64,000 nt of DNA from a virus, in IMG/VR virus record IMGVR_UViG_3300021139_000005, positions 1-64,000 of that record; one strand, given 5' to 3'. The notes beneath the pieces were generated by a model. It had not been told where the DNA came from. It was given only the letters and a program-made list of their open reading frames with translations, and ran no database searches. Below, piece by piece: positions 7,266 to 15,763 of this stretch (positions are counted from its first letter, which is position 1; every line of letters begins with the position of its first letter). The position numbers and the translations under genes are program-made.

Positions 7266-8232
7266 TTCTATTAATACGGCAGCGGGTAAACTGTACGTAG
7301 ATACTAGCTACAATGTTGGCCAATACGCAAATGTATTCGCCACAGTCCTAGGTGTTCCTGATAAGATAAACTCACGTTCAGCAAGGGCAAACAAGGGCAA
7401 ACAAGGCCATTTCAGTCCTGATGAAGACATGCGATTAAAGGTCGGTGACACTGTTTATTTCAGCTATCTTACAATTACTAATGCTAAGAAGAACTTTGAC
7501 AGGGGGAAGTATTGGGAGGAGGATGGTAAAAGGTTTGCACTGCTTCCATATGCATCTTTATTTTTCGCTGTAAGGAAAAGATGTATATCGGCAATGTCTG
7601 ATTCCCAAATAGAGAGATTAGCTAAAGATGGCTCACTTTTATCAGAATACATCATGCTTAACCAGTGGATTCTAATCGAACCGGTAGGCATAAAACAGCA
7701 CTCAGAAACGTTTGAACGCTATGGTACCGTAATGATTGACGATGAACGTTCTACGGGGAACATTGCTGTAATAACAGACAACCCATTCAAGAGCTCAGAA
7801 GGTATCGTTGCACATTGTCCTGCCGGATTAGGCATACAGCCCGGTGACAACGTAATATTCCAGAAGGAGAGCGACATACCGGTTGAATACGAACTGTGCA
7901 GGACTTTGGACAAGCCATACTGGAGAATGGAGTGGAAAGACATCGTAGCCAAGCGTAATGGCCGTGGTGTTGATTTGGTCGATAATTACTGCCTGGTTAT
8001 ACGCGATGAACCTGATACTAAGACCTCATTCGATATCTTTGCTGAGGAGCAGTTCACAGGAGTTATTGTTCAGGTAGGCCCAAAGGTGGTGGGATTAACT
8101 GTCGGCCATCGGGTATTATTTGTTCACAATGACTATGTAGAGTTCCCTCACAGTGATGGCAGAACAGGTATTTTAGTTCGGGAGGGGGAGATGTTGATGG
8201 ATGCCAAGGAACATAAAATTGTAAGGGTGTGA
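7213..8232 (+). CDS. Protein with tandem GroES-like (co-chaperonin) modules
   Basis: A 339-residue protein whose segments repeatedly follow the GroES pattern. The last module (residues ~255-339) reads FTGVIVQVGPKVVGLTVGHRVLFVHND..ILVREGEMLM, close to GroES GKVVAVG..VKVGDKVLF..ILRE. A middle module (~150-245) has SSEGIVAHCPAGLGIQPGDNVIFQK. The N-terminal part (~35-110) has ANVFATVLGVPD..MRLKVGDTVYFSYL. It may cap host GroEL for folding of capsid proteins, as phage gp31-type proteins do. Alternative starts are ATG 7216 and ATG 7234; the latter would reduce the overlap with the HNH gene. Confidence 0.65.
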   Translation: MMKPGEAMVFVEIPPAIDSINTAAGKLYVDTSYNVGQYANVFATVLGVPDKINSRSARANKGKQGHFSPDEDMRLKVGDTVYFSYLTITNAKKNFDRGKYWEEDGKRFALLPYASLFFAVRKRCISAMSDSQIERLAKDGSLLSEYIMLNQWILIEPVGIKQHSETFERYGTVMIDDERSTGNIAVITDNPFKSSEGIVAHCPAGLGIQPGDNVIFQKESDIPVEYELCRTLDKPYWRMEWKDIVAKRNGRGVDLVDNYCLVIRDEPDTKTSFDIFAEEQFTGVIVQVGPKVVGLTVGHRVLFVHNDYVEFPHSDGRTGILVREGEMLMDAKEHKIVRV

Positions 8233-8324
8233 TAGATTACAAGAAACTTCTGATTAAGTATATCGCCCATGTAGAAGACACAGAGGGGATAAACTTTGGC
8301 AACTATATACTTATTCAACCCTAG
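8229..8324 (+). pseudogene. Small gene fragment cut by the methyltransferase cassette
   Basis: GTG at 8229 opens a 31-residue frame (VIDYKKLLIKYIAHVEDTEGINF then GNYILIQP-stop) that overlaps the end of the GroES-like gene. The KKLLIKYIAHVEDTEG start looks like a small conserved phage protein, but the frame stops inside the left 27-bp inverted repeat. It is most likely the 5' part of a gene interrupted by the insertion at 8298-9190. Confidence 0.5.
8298..8324 (+). repeat. Left 27-bp inverted repeat of methyltransferase cassette
   Basis: The segment starting GGCAACTATATACTT reappears as its reverse complement at 9164-9190 with 26 of 27 bases identical. The two copies flank the C5-methyltransferase gene with nothing else between. 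Confidence 0.9.
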
Positions 8325-8373
8325 AGAAAGTCGAGGGCGCTGATTTTAATGAAGCTTTGAAAATATTGTCAAA

Positions 8374-9153
8374 ATGAACCATGCTTCTCTTTTTTCTGGA
8401 ATTGGTGGTTTCGATTTAGCGGCTCAATGGATGGGGTGGGAAAATGTTTTTCACTGCGAATGGAATGAATTTGGACAAAAGATTTTAAAACACTATTGGC
8501 CGAAGGCCGTAAGCTATGGAGATATTACAAAAACAGACTTCACTATTTGGAGAGATAGAATTGACATTCTATCAGGGGGATTCCCATGCCAACCGTATTC
8601 AGTTGCCGGTAAAAGGAAAGGCAAAGAGGACGAACGCCATTTATGGCCCGAAATGCTTAGAGCAATATGCGAGATTCAACCGCGCTACATCGTGGGGGAA
8701 AATGTTGGCGGAATCGTTAGTTGGAACCGAGGAATGGTTTTCGAGGAAGTGCAAACTGACTTGGAGGGTGCGGGGTACGAGGTTTGGCCGTATATTCTTC
8801 CAGCTTGTGGTAAAGACGCACTCCACGAGCGCGAAAGGATTTGGTTTATTGCCCACTCCGGCAAAAACTTTGGGAGATTTTCCGTTCAGTCCGAAAACCC
8901 TGGAACTTCAACAAAACGGGAATGGACTTCGTCCTTCGGGTGCGAAAATTGGGAGCAGTTTGAATTGGCACCCGATAGCGTTACCACACTTACGAGATGG
9001 GCTAATAGACCCGCTACTGTTGAATTTTATGATGGGGTTTCCCCCAGATTGGACATTGAAGCCTTTTTTAGAGGCTCAAACAACGGATACGGAAATGCAA
9101 TAGTGCCACAAGTGGCATTGGGAATTTTTAAAGCAATAGAAAAAACCTTTTAA
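8374..9153 (+). CDS. C5-cytosine DNA methyltransferase
   Basis: A 259-residue enzyme with the ordered C5-MTase motifs: I (SLFSGIGGFDLAA), IV with the catalytic cysteine (GGFPCQPYS), VI (GENV), VIII (HERERIWFIAH) and X (GNAIVPQVALGIF). It would transfer a methyl group from S-adenosylmethionine to cytosine, probably to shield phage DNA from host restriction. The target-recognition region between VIII and X is short (~80 residues), so it is a compact member. No restriction partner is adjacent. It sits alone between two 27-bp inverted repeats and interrupts a small gene, so it looks recently acquired. A second long frame (8516-9103) overlaps it. Confidence 0.88.
   Translation: MNHASLFSGIGGFDLAAQWMGWENVFHCEWNEFGQKILKHYWPKAVSYGDITKTDFTIWRDRIDILSGGFPCQPYSVAGKRKGKEDERHLWPEMLRAICEIQPRYIVGENVGGIVSWNRGMVFEEVQTDLEGAGYEVWPYILPACGKDALHERERIWFIAHSGKNFGRFSVQSENPGTSTKREWTSSFGCENWEQFELAPDSVTTLTRWANRPATVEFYDGVSPRLDIEAFFRGSNNGYGNAIVPQVALGIFKAIEKTF
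8516..9103 (+). CDS. Overlapping-frame protein inside the methyltransferase gene
   Basis: A 195-residue frame lies wholly within the methyltransferase gene, in the +2 frame relative to it. Its text resembles a recurrent phage protein type: GPKCLEQYARFNRATSWGKMLAESLVG, then LTWRVRGTRFGRIFFQL, then GLLPTP, and near the end LNFMMGFPPDWTLKPF. The first half could merely be the shadow of conserved methyltransferase motifs. The C-terminal part (LLPTP..MGFPPDWT) looks like independently conserved coding sequence in the region where the methyltransferase frame is least conserved. Its expression is unproven; the start ATG 8516 has no obvious promoter. Confidence 0.4.
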   Translation: MEILQKQTSLFGEIELTFYQGDSHANRIQLPVKGKAKRTNAIYGPKCLEQYARFNRATSWGKMLAESLVGTEEWFSRKCKLTWRVRGTRFGRIFFQLVVKTHSTSAKGFGLLPTPAKTLGDFPFSPKTLELQQNGNGLRPSGAKIGSSLNWHPIALPHLRDGLIDPLLLNFMMGFPPDWTLKPFLEAQTTDTEMQ

Positions 9154-9163
9154 AAAAATGCAA

Positions 9164-9190
9164 CTAGGGTTGAATAAGTATATAGTTACC
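9164..9190 (-). repeat. Right 27-bp inverted repeat of methyltransferase cassette
   Basis: Reverse complement of 8298-8324 with one mismatch; lies 10 bases after the methyltransferase stop codon. Confidence 0.9.
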
Positions 9191-9303
9191 AACGAATAAT
9201 TCAGGGTGGTATAGAAGTTGGTAATACGGTTCATGCATCTGATAAAGTAACCATTATAGCAGAGATAGAAGCAGTAAATAGAAAACACGATGAAATCAAG
9301 TGA
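9178..9303 (+). pseudogene. 3' remnant of the interrupted small gene
   Basis: An open frame without a proper start codon reads VYSYQRIIQGGIEVGNTVHASDKVTIIAEIEAVNRKHDEIK and stops at 9301-9303, overlapping the ATG of the next gene (9290). Its composition looks coding. It is a candidate for the 3' part of the gene beginning at 8229, although removing exactly the inverted-repeat-bounded segment does not restore a common frame. Confidence 0.4.
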
Positions 9304-9886
9304 CTTCGAACAAATGAACTGGCGTATTGACCTCATACCTGACCGTATTGTCATTGAGGAGTATGAGGAGATAAACCAACGTTTCCGCAAGTTCGCCCTT
9401 GACTCTGTGAAGATATTCAAGGAAATAACCAACGACCAACTGGTCCGTTTTATCATTTACTCTTACCACAAAAATTCTCCCTTTGTCAGAAAAATCACTG
9501 AACCAAAGCATCGTAAGAATCAAGCCTTATTAGAGGCCGGTGTAGACCTCAAACTCGATGAGGTAAAAGAGATAGTAGCCTGCGAAAACGAAAAGGTTGC
9601 TGAGTTGATATATGCCTTCCTGATTGGCGAAAATAATATCAAGTTCAGCACCCTCATGATGCAGACGGATGCCTACTATAAGATGAACTTCAAACTCGCA
9701 TATGGCGAGACCAACATCACAAAAAGCACTATAGAGTCCATCAAACTTCTTGAACAGAACCTGGAGTCCCTCGCACATGACGTTTTCTTTGGGGAACGGG
9801 AAATGGCTAACTTCGCCATGGGGATAGCGAACCGAGGACTGATCCTGTCTCCCGAAATGAATGCCGCCCAAAACAAAAAAGTTTAG
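9290..9886 (+). CDS. Hypothetical protein upstream of terminase, candidate small terminase
   Basis: A 198-residue, mainly helical, charged protein (LIPDRIVIEEYEEINQRFRKFALDSVKIFKEITNDQLVRFIIYSYHKNSPFV..). It immediately precedes and overlaps the large terminase gene by 26 bases, the usual place of the small terminase subunit. It has no readable helix-turn-helix, so the assignment is positional. Other pre-terminase proteins would fit equally. Confidence 0.5.
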   Translation: MKSSDFEQMNWRIDLIPDRIVIEEYEEINQRFRKFALDSVKIFKEITNDQLVRFIIYSYHKNSPFVRKITEPKHRKNQALLEAGVDLKLDEVKEIVACENEKVAELIYAFLIGENNIKFSTLMMQTDAYYKMNFKLAYGETNITKSTIESIKLLEQNLESLAHDVFFGEREMANFAMGIANRGLILSPEMNAAQNKKV

Positions 9887-12101
9887 CTACGAAGAATGGC
9901 AAGCTACAAGGAAGATTAAATCCGGCATCGCGGACCTTGAGCCATATACCATCCAATTTCCAACTCCTCCGGCTCCGGAACTATTTATCAATTATGGACT
10001 CCCTGCAAAAGAACAATTCTTTGTAAGAGAGGAAAAACCTGAGTGGTTAGACCGGCTCAATAGAATGAAGCGAAGTGAGGCCATGTCAGTGGTCAAAGCC
10101 AACCAGTATATGGCCGAGTGGATAGACAGCCAGTGGAGGAAGCGGAATGAGGGGGTATTCATGTATATCAAAGGCATCCCACTGTATATACCCGGTAAGT
10201 ATTGGTTCTACATGAACTATTACTATCAGAACACAGCAAACGGGGTGGCGCTGGCGGACTTCCGGATGCCAGACTTAGAGTGGTTCTGGATATGGTGCCT
10301 GTTCGTATTACCCAACCCAAACATCTACGGAATAATTGAGTGCACCCTTCGTCGGGATGGGAAATCAGCGCGTAGCTTCGGTGAAGACCTTGAGGAGATA
10401 AGCAAGGAGGCCAACGTAAAGGCCGGCGCTCAGAGTAAGACCGACAAGGATGCCAAGGATACTTTTCAGGAGTTTATTGTTGAGCCTTGGCGAAGGCTAC
10501 CCTTCTTCTTCAACCCCATATTCGACAACAAAACATATCCGTCAAAGGAAATAAACTTCAGGTCACCATCGACATCAGGTGAGAGCCTGGATGCATCTAT
10601 ACTCGCGGAAGCGGTAATGGATGAGCTGGGCAGTTCAATTGAGGTAAGGGCCACCGTTGACAATGCATTTGACGGTAGAAAACTTCGTCGGTACACCTTG
10701 GACGAGGCAGGTAAGATTGAAGAAATGGATGTGTATGAGGCATGGCGTATCCACAAACAGTGCCTCAGAGTAGGTCAGAAGATGGTAGGTAAGGCCAAGA
10801 TCACAACTACTGTTGAGGAGATGGTTAAGCTGGGCATGGAGCCATTCTGGAGGATATGGGACGAATCAGACCGCAAGCCGGAGAAGATGACCAAGCTGAA
10901 TCAAACCGTCAGCGGACTTGTACCGATATTCAAGCCAGCGCATGAGGCATACATCTACGATCAATACGGGTTCCCAATAGCTGACGAACCAACACCAGAG
11001 CAGGCAGAGTATAGGAAATCTGTTCTTATTGCCGAGAATCGTTTGGAGGAGGTAAAGCAGGGACAGCACTTCCTCGGAGCCAAGGAGTTATTAAAGATGG
11101 AGGAGGAGTCTCTTTCGGGGAAAGCAAGGCAATCATTCCTCCGAATGTATCCACCATCTATATCAGTGGCCAGGAGGTCAAACAGCACAGAGTGTGCGTT
11201 CCCCGAGCATCAGGAAATAATTGAAAACAGGTTGGATGAACTTCGGTTTGGTCAGGACGATGTGTATGTCGGGAACCTTGAGTGGAAGGATAACATCCAG
11301 GATAGTGAGATAGTGTGGGTACCATGCAATCACAGGGATAGGCAGGGTAAGGTTTATGGGGATGAGTGCCCTCGGTGCCGGTTCAGATTCTTTACAATGG
11401 ATCACCTGAGATATGTCAACAACAACTCCAGGGACTCGATGGGGTATCTGATGCCAGGAAATAAGGGGAAGGGCATGGTATCAGCGGATACGTTCAAGTA
11501 CGCTAACACTTCAGGGAACCGAAAGTCTCAGGCCGCATCTCATGGCTATTGGGAGTTCGATTTAGAGGTTGATCAGGGCAGGGACCACGTTGACCAGGTA
11601 TCCGATGACTTCATCTTTGAATACTTATTCAGGCCCAAAACACCGGCAGACTTCTGTGAGGACATGGTAAAGGTCTGTTTCTGGCTGGGCTGGGAGATGT
11701 TCCCCGAAATAAACCTTGCTACTGTGTGGGACTACTTCCTTGCCCGGGGATATGAAAACTTCCTGAAGTTCAAGAAAATGTTCAAAATCGTTGACGGAAA
11801 GTATAAGATAGAGGAGAGCAAAACACCGGGGATGGTTACGCTCGGGGATCAATCAAAACTTCCGACGTTCGCAGCGGTAGAGACCTACCTGGACAAAAAC
11901 GGATACAAATGCAAGGCTCGTAAATTCCTTCAGGACTGCAAGGACGTAGAGTTCTCAAAACTGACCAAATATGATGCCTTTGTGTCTGGCTCTCAGTGCC
12001 TTTATGCAAGGTCTCCGGTCCAAAGATTTAAGCCAAAAGTGGAGGTAAAGACGCGAACAGGACTCGACGGAGCATTTATGCTCAAGCAGGCAGGTACTTA
12101 A
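9861..12101 (+). CDS. Terminase large subunit
   Basis: A 746-residue packaging motor ATPase/nuclease. After an N-terminal region including VREEKPEWLDRLNRMKRSEA, the ATPase shows the deviant terminase Walker A LRRDGKSARSFGEDL (near residue 160). The sequence RRYTLDEAGKIEE (near residue 275) supplies Walker B with the catalytic glutamate. A Cys4-like segment, PCNHRDRQGKVYGDECPRCRFRF (near 490-515), is an unusual insertion and may bind zinc. The C-terminal third contains WEFDLEVDQGRDHVDQVSDDF and other acidic positions that could form the nuclease site. It is long for a terminase. Followed by the portal gene from its own promoter. Confidence 0.78.
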   Translation: MPPKTKKFSYEEWQATRKIKSGIADLEPYTIQFPTPPAPELFINYGLPAKEQFFVREEKPEWLDRLNRMKRSEAMSVVKANQYMAEWIDSQWRKRNEGVFMYIKGIPLYIPGKYWFYMNYYYQNTANGVALADFRMPDLEWFWIWCLFVLPNPNIYGIIECTLRRDGKSARSFGEDLEEISKEANVKAGAQSKTDKDAKDTFQEFIVEPWRRLPFFFNPIFDNKTYPSKEINFRSPSTSGESLDASILAEAVMDELGSSIEVRATVDNAFDGRKLRRYTLDEAGKIEEMDVYEAWRIHKQCLRVGQKMVGKAKITTTVEEMVKLGMEPFWRIWDESDRKPEKMTKLNQTVSGLVPIFKPAHEAYIYDQYGFPIADEPTPEQAEYRKSVLIAENRLEEVKQGQHFLGAKELLKMEEESLSGKARQSFLRMYPPSISVARRSNSTECAFPEHQEIIENRLDELRFGQDDVYVGNLEWKDNIQDSEIVWVPCNHRDRQGKVYGDECPRCRFRFFTMDHLRYVNNNSRDSMGYLMPGNKGKGMVSADTFKYANTSGNRKSQAASHGYWEFDLEVDQGRDHVDQVSDDFIFEYLFRPKTPADFCEDMVKVCFWLGWEMFPEINLATVWDYFLARGYENFLKFKKMFKIVDGKYKIEESKTPGMVTLGDQSKLPTFAAVETYLDKNGYKCKARKFLQDCKDVEFSKLTKYDAFVSGSQCLYARSPVQRFKPKVEVKTRTGLDGAFMLKQAGT

Positions 12102-12108
12102 TTTTCGA

Positions 12109-12116
12109 TACTTTTG
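12109..12116 (+). promoter_or_regulatory. TAnnTTTG promoter before portal gene
   Basis: TACTTTTG ends 15 bases before the portal ATG at 12132. Confidence 0.6.
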
Positions 12117-12131
12117 TCGTAAACAAGCAGC

Positions 12132-14489
12132 ATGCAGTTCACTCCTGAAACCCTACCAGATTGCCCACCAGAATTTGACGGATCATTTCCATCGCATTTG
12201 GTGGACCCGGGTAGAAAAGACAAGGCATGGCACCTGGCATATGTCCGTGGGATGTATTATCAGTGCAAGAATAACCTCGGATATTTCAGCAATGATCGAA
12301 AGTATGATTGGGTGGATGCAAGACTATATGCTGATGGTAATCAACCAGTTGAGAAGTATCACAAGTGGTCATCAAGGCTAACAGATGGAGCCGGAAATGT
12401 GGTAAGTTACATGGACTTAAACTGGAAGATTGTATCCCCTCTTCCAAAGTTCTGCGCGGTATTAAAGGGTTACTTCTCGAAGCTCCAATACAAGATTCAG
12501 GCAACCTCGATCAACCCGGAGGCATCAGATGACAAAAACAAAATCAAGGAAAGCATATGGGCCAGCAAAACCCTTAAACCATTCTTCGCTGAACTTGAAC
12601 AGATTGCTCAACAGAGCTTTGGGGAAAATCCCATCCTTCCATTTGTACCGGACACCAAAGAAGAGCTTGAAATGTTCTTCAAAATGAGTTACCGTGACCA
12701 GGCTGAGATGGCTATGGAAATGGGACTTCGTCAGGTATTTTACGAGAACGATTGGGATACCATGTCGGATGAGCTGTGGGATGACGTTATCCGTTTGGGA
12801 GCGCTGGGCACATGCACGTATGTTGACCGCATCAGCAAGAAGATAAAGATGCGCTACTGTGATCCGGTAAACATGATATTGGATACGTTCAGGGGTCATG
12901 ATGGTGAGTCTATGGAGAGAATCGGTGAGTTCAGATTGATGACCATACAGCAATTGAAGCTGGCTGCGGGGGATCAGTTTACTGAGGCTGAATATTACGA
13001 CATGGCCTATCGCCATCGCGGACAGTATGGAAACCAGAACAACCTGGTGCCCTATGCTGACTATGTGAACACGGACTCGCTGTATACTTACAACCAGTGG
13101 GATAATTACCAGATACTTGTGCTTGAATTCTACACCGATAGCTGTGATAGAATAATGCGCGAAAGGAAGCCGGTAAAGGGGGTAAACTACTACTTCAAAA
13201 AACCTTTTGACACTCCTCTTGGAAAGAAGCAGGTGACCGACGAGTCCGGCAAGATGTTGTATGAGAAAGAGGTTTTCGCTACCGATACCAAGACCGTCTA
13301 CGGAGGTGTTTGGATTGTGGGGACCGACTATATCTACGATTGGGGAAAGACCACCGATATATCCAGGCCAAAGGATAACAGGAAGGAAGTAATGAAGCCA
13401 ATGCGCTTCTACCGCTGTGAGAACCAATCAAGGATAGAACTTGCTATCCCTTTCGCGGACTCATACATGCTGTCATGGCTCAAGATTCAGAACCTGAAGG
13501 CTCGGGCAATTCCAAAGGGAATCATGATCGAGATTGGGGCATTCGAAAACGTTGCTCTGGATGGTAAGATTCAAAGCGCCAGGGAGTTGCTGGAGCTGGC
13601 CATTCAATCAGGTATAATTGTCTACCGGAAGAATTCAACAATCGATGATGAAAACTACGACACTTCGCATCCAATAACGGAGACCAAGGGTGGTATGGGA
13701 GCCGAGTTCAAGGAGCTTATCGAGTCCATGGCAAATGACCTTATGAGCATTCGTGAGGTAATGGGGATATCTCAGATGTTTGATGCATCACAGCAGAATC
13801 CAAAACAACTTGTCGGTACCGCAGAGATGGCATACGAGGGAACAGAAAATGCCTTGGCACCATTAGTCAAGGGCTATCAGTGGATGCACAAAAAATGTGC
13901 TCTCGATGTGTGTTTGAAGTTCCAAATATTGGCCAGGTATATGGACCTAGAAGTGTATGAGCCAAGCATCGGAAGGGGACCGGTTCAGCGTTTGAAGATG
14001 GGCAAGGATATATCCTCTGTTACATACGGAATCGAACTTGAGGCACTGCCTACACAGGAGCAGAAACAGCGGATACTTGAGGCTGCAAAAGGAGCGCTTC
14101 AAAGCACGAACGATCCTACTAAGGGAGGTATTGATTGGTCCGACTATCTCAAGATTGAGAAGTGGGTCATCAATGGGGATTGGAAGCTGGCCGATGCTTA
14201 CTTCGTTTACCGGGTTAAACAGTCCAAACAGGAACTCGCTAAACAGGCTCAGGATAACATCAAGGCCCAGGGAGAGCAGAACCAGAAACTGCAACAGGAA
14301 AAACTGCAGGCAGATGCTCAAAATATGCAGATGGAAATCAAGGGCAAAAAGGAGCTCAGCGACAACCAGGCACAGAACGATATGAAGGTCATTGGGTTCG
14401 AATATGACAAGAAGAAAGAGCTTCTTGGAATGGACCATGGGCATGACCTGGCGGTTGCCAGAGGGGAACGCGCAAATGCCAAAAAATAA
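12132..14489 (+). CDS. Portal protein
   Basis: A 785-residue portal-type protein placed directly after the terminase. The layout fits large podovirus-like portals: an N-terminal wing (SRLTDGAGNVVSYMDLNWKIVSPLPKFCAVLKGYFSKLQYKI), a mixed middle, and a long C-terminal helical and Q/K-rich coiled region (ELAKQAQDNIKAQGEQNQKLQQEKLQADAQNMQ) typical of the portal barrel. It forms the dodecameric DNA entry channel and contacts terminase, scaffold and tail adaptors. A hydrophobic helical stretch near residues 520-560 (ELIESMANDLMSIREVMGISQMFDAS) resembles the portal crown/stem area. Confidence 0.75.
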   Translation: MQFTPETLPDCPPEFDGSFPSHLVDPGRKDKAWHLAYVRGMYYQCKNNLGYFSNDRKYDWVDARLYADGNQPVEKYHKWSSRLTDGAGNVVSYMDLNWKIVSPLPKFCAVLKGYFSKLQYKIQATSINPEASDDKNKIKESIWASKTLKPFFAELEQIAQQSFGENPILPFVPDTKEELEMFFKMSYRDQAEMAMEMGLRQVFYENDWDTMSDELWDDVIRLGALGTCTYVDRISKKIKMRYCDPVNMILDTFRGHDGESMERIGEFRLMTIQQLKLAAGDQFTEAEYYDMAYRHRGQYGNQNNLVPYADYVNTDSLYTYNQWDNYQILVLEFYTDSCDRIMRERKPVKGVNYYFKKPFDTPLGKKQVTDESGKMLYEKEVFATDTKTVYGGVWIVGTDYIYDWGKTTDISRPKDNRKEVMKPMRFYRCENQSRIELAIPFADSYMLSWLKIQNLKARAIPKGIMIEIGAFENVALDGKIQSARELLELAIQSGIIVYRKNSTIDDENYDTSHPITETKGGMGAEFKELIESMANDLMSIREVMGISQMFDASQQNPKQLVGTAEMAYEGTENALAPLVKGYQWMHKKCALDVCLKFQILARYMDLEVYEPSIGRGPVQRLKMGKDISSVTYGIELEALPTQEQKQRILEAAKGALQSTNDPTKGGIDWSDYLKIEKWVINGDWKLADAYFVYRVKQSKQELAKQAQDNIKAQGEQNQKLQQEKLQADAQNMQMEIKGKKELSDNQAQNDMKVIGFEYDKKKELLGMDHGHDLAVARGERANAKK

Positions 14490-14495
14490 AAATCT

Positions 14496-14503
14496 TAGTT
14501 TTG
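14496..14503 (+). promoter_or_regulatory. TAnnTTTG promoter before scaffold-like gene
   Basis: TAGTTTTG ends 20 bases before ATG 14524. Confidence 0.5.
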
Positions 14504-14523
14504 TAACCAATTAAACCAAGTAT

Positions 14524-15741
14524 ATGACACCAACAGTAGGGTCAAAAGGAAAAGAAGCGGGTATTGTCGCTGCAGAAATGGGCATTGTCGTAAAATCGGG
14601 ACCCGAAATGGGAACTGGCGGCAATGGTCAGAATCAGGACAATAACTCAACAGCCAACGAAAAACCTGCCGGCAACGGACAAGGATCAACGGAGCAGAAG
14701 ACGGTCGTTCAGCCCAAAGTGATAAACATTGGGAAGAAACCGGTGGAAACGCCGGCAAAAACAGTAGTTCCCGAGAAAGGAACCGAAACAGCACCCGCAG
14801 TAGTTGCGGACGATTTTGATACCAGATTTGAGTCTCGTTTGAGCGAAATGTTCGGGCATGATTCGAAGAAGTTATCAGAAGTGTTGGGCCGGGTACCAGT
14901 TCTTGAAGAACAACTAAACGCAGACCCTTACAAAAATCCTTTTACTAAACAGTTGGATGACTTGCTTGGAAAGGGAATACCGGTAGAAACAGCGGTTAAG
15001 TATTTGACCACTGACTCAACCAAACTGTCGCACAAGGAGCTTATGGCTTTCAAAATGCAACAGGAATATCCGGAAATGGCAATCGAGAAGATCGTTCGCC
15101 AGATAGACCGGAAGTATAAATTGGGTGACTTCGCGCCCACCAAGAAAGTTGATGGCGAAGACGTACCTGACGAATCAGATGGACTTGAACAATTGGAATT
15201 CGATGCCCAGCCTATCAAAAAAGAGTTCGACGCTCTGAAGGGCCAGATGTTGGAGACCGGTAAATCAAGGGCAGATGTAGTAAATCAGCAACGAGAAGTA
15301 GAAAGAGTAAAGTCATGGGCACCGGTAGCTCAGAAGGTCGTAAATGATTTCGATGCAATCGAAGCAACAATGCCTAATGGCAACGTTCTGAAGTTCGCGG
15401 TTGAAATGACCCCTGAAGAAAAAACGGCCTATGAGGGACAGATTGCTCAGTTAATCAAGAGCACTCCTGGCCTGGGAACAGATGAGGCTGGCATTAAAAC
15501 CGCAAGAGCCGTAGTTGAAACTCTTTACGTAGCAAAGAACTGGCAAAAGATGGCAATCGCATTTGCTGAACAAGGTCGGACGATGTCTGACGAGGAGTGG
15601 ATTGCCGAAATACATAACCCTAGCCTTGGGAATACGGCTGCTAAACCTTATACCGGTACCAAGCCAAAAGCTGACCGGGATGACCAGATAGTAGGCCATA
15701 TCGAAAAAGTAGAAGGCAGGGCAAGAACGAGAACCAAGTAA
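14524..15741 (+). CDS. Scaffold-like capsid assembly protein
   Basis: A 405-residue acidic protein between portal and major capsid genes, the normal slot for a scaffolding protein. The first ~110 residues are low-complexity (G/N/Q/P/V/T rich, disordered). The rest is helical and charged (ESRLSEMFGHDSKKLSEVLGRVPVLEEQL.., EFDALKGQMLETGKSRADVVNQQREVERVK) and ends in a basic tail (KVEGRARTRTK), as scaffolds use to touch the capsid protein. No protease motif is seen. Confidence 0.65.
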   Translation: MTPTVGSKGKEAGIVAAEMGIVVKSGPEMGTGGNGQNQDNNSTANEKPAGNGQGSTEQKTVVQPKVINIGKKPVETPAKTVVPEKGTETAPAVVADDFDTRFESRLSEMFGHDSKKLSEVLGRVPVLEEQLNADPYKNPFTKQLDDLLGKGIPVETAVKYLTTDSTKLSHKELMAFKMQQEYPEMAIEKIVRQIDRKYKLGDFAPTKKVDGEDVPDESDGLEQLEFDAQPIKKEFDALKGQMLETGKSRADVVNQQREVERVKSWAPVAQKVVNDFDAIEATMPNGNVLKFAVEMTPEEKTAYEGQIAQLIKSTPGLGTDEAGIKTARAVVETLYVAKNWQKMAIAFAEQGRTMSDEEWIAEIHNPSLGNTAAKPYTGTKPKADRDDQIVGHIEKVEGRARTRTK

Positions 15742-15763
15742 ACCTCTTTATTTCTAACCGAAA

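Noticed and set aside
8325-9163. Restriction-modification system around the methyltransferase
   Set aside because: No endonuclease gene accompanies either methyltransferase-like gene; the neighbouring HNH proteins are homing or stand-alone types.
12525-13427. 300-codon open frame antisense to the portal gene
   Set aside because: Composition (His/Val/Leu rich, no domain, no start context) is that of a shadow of the codon-biased portal gene.
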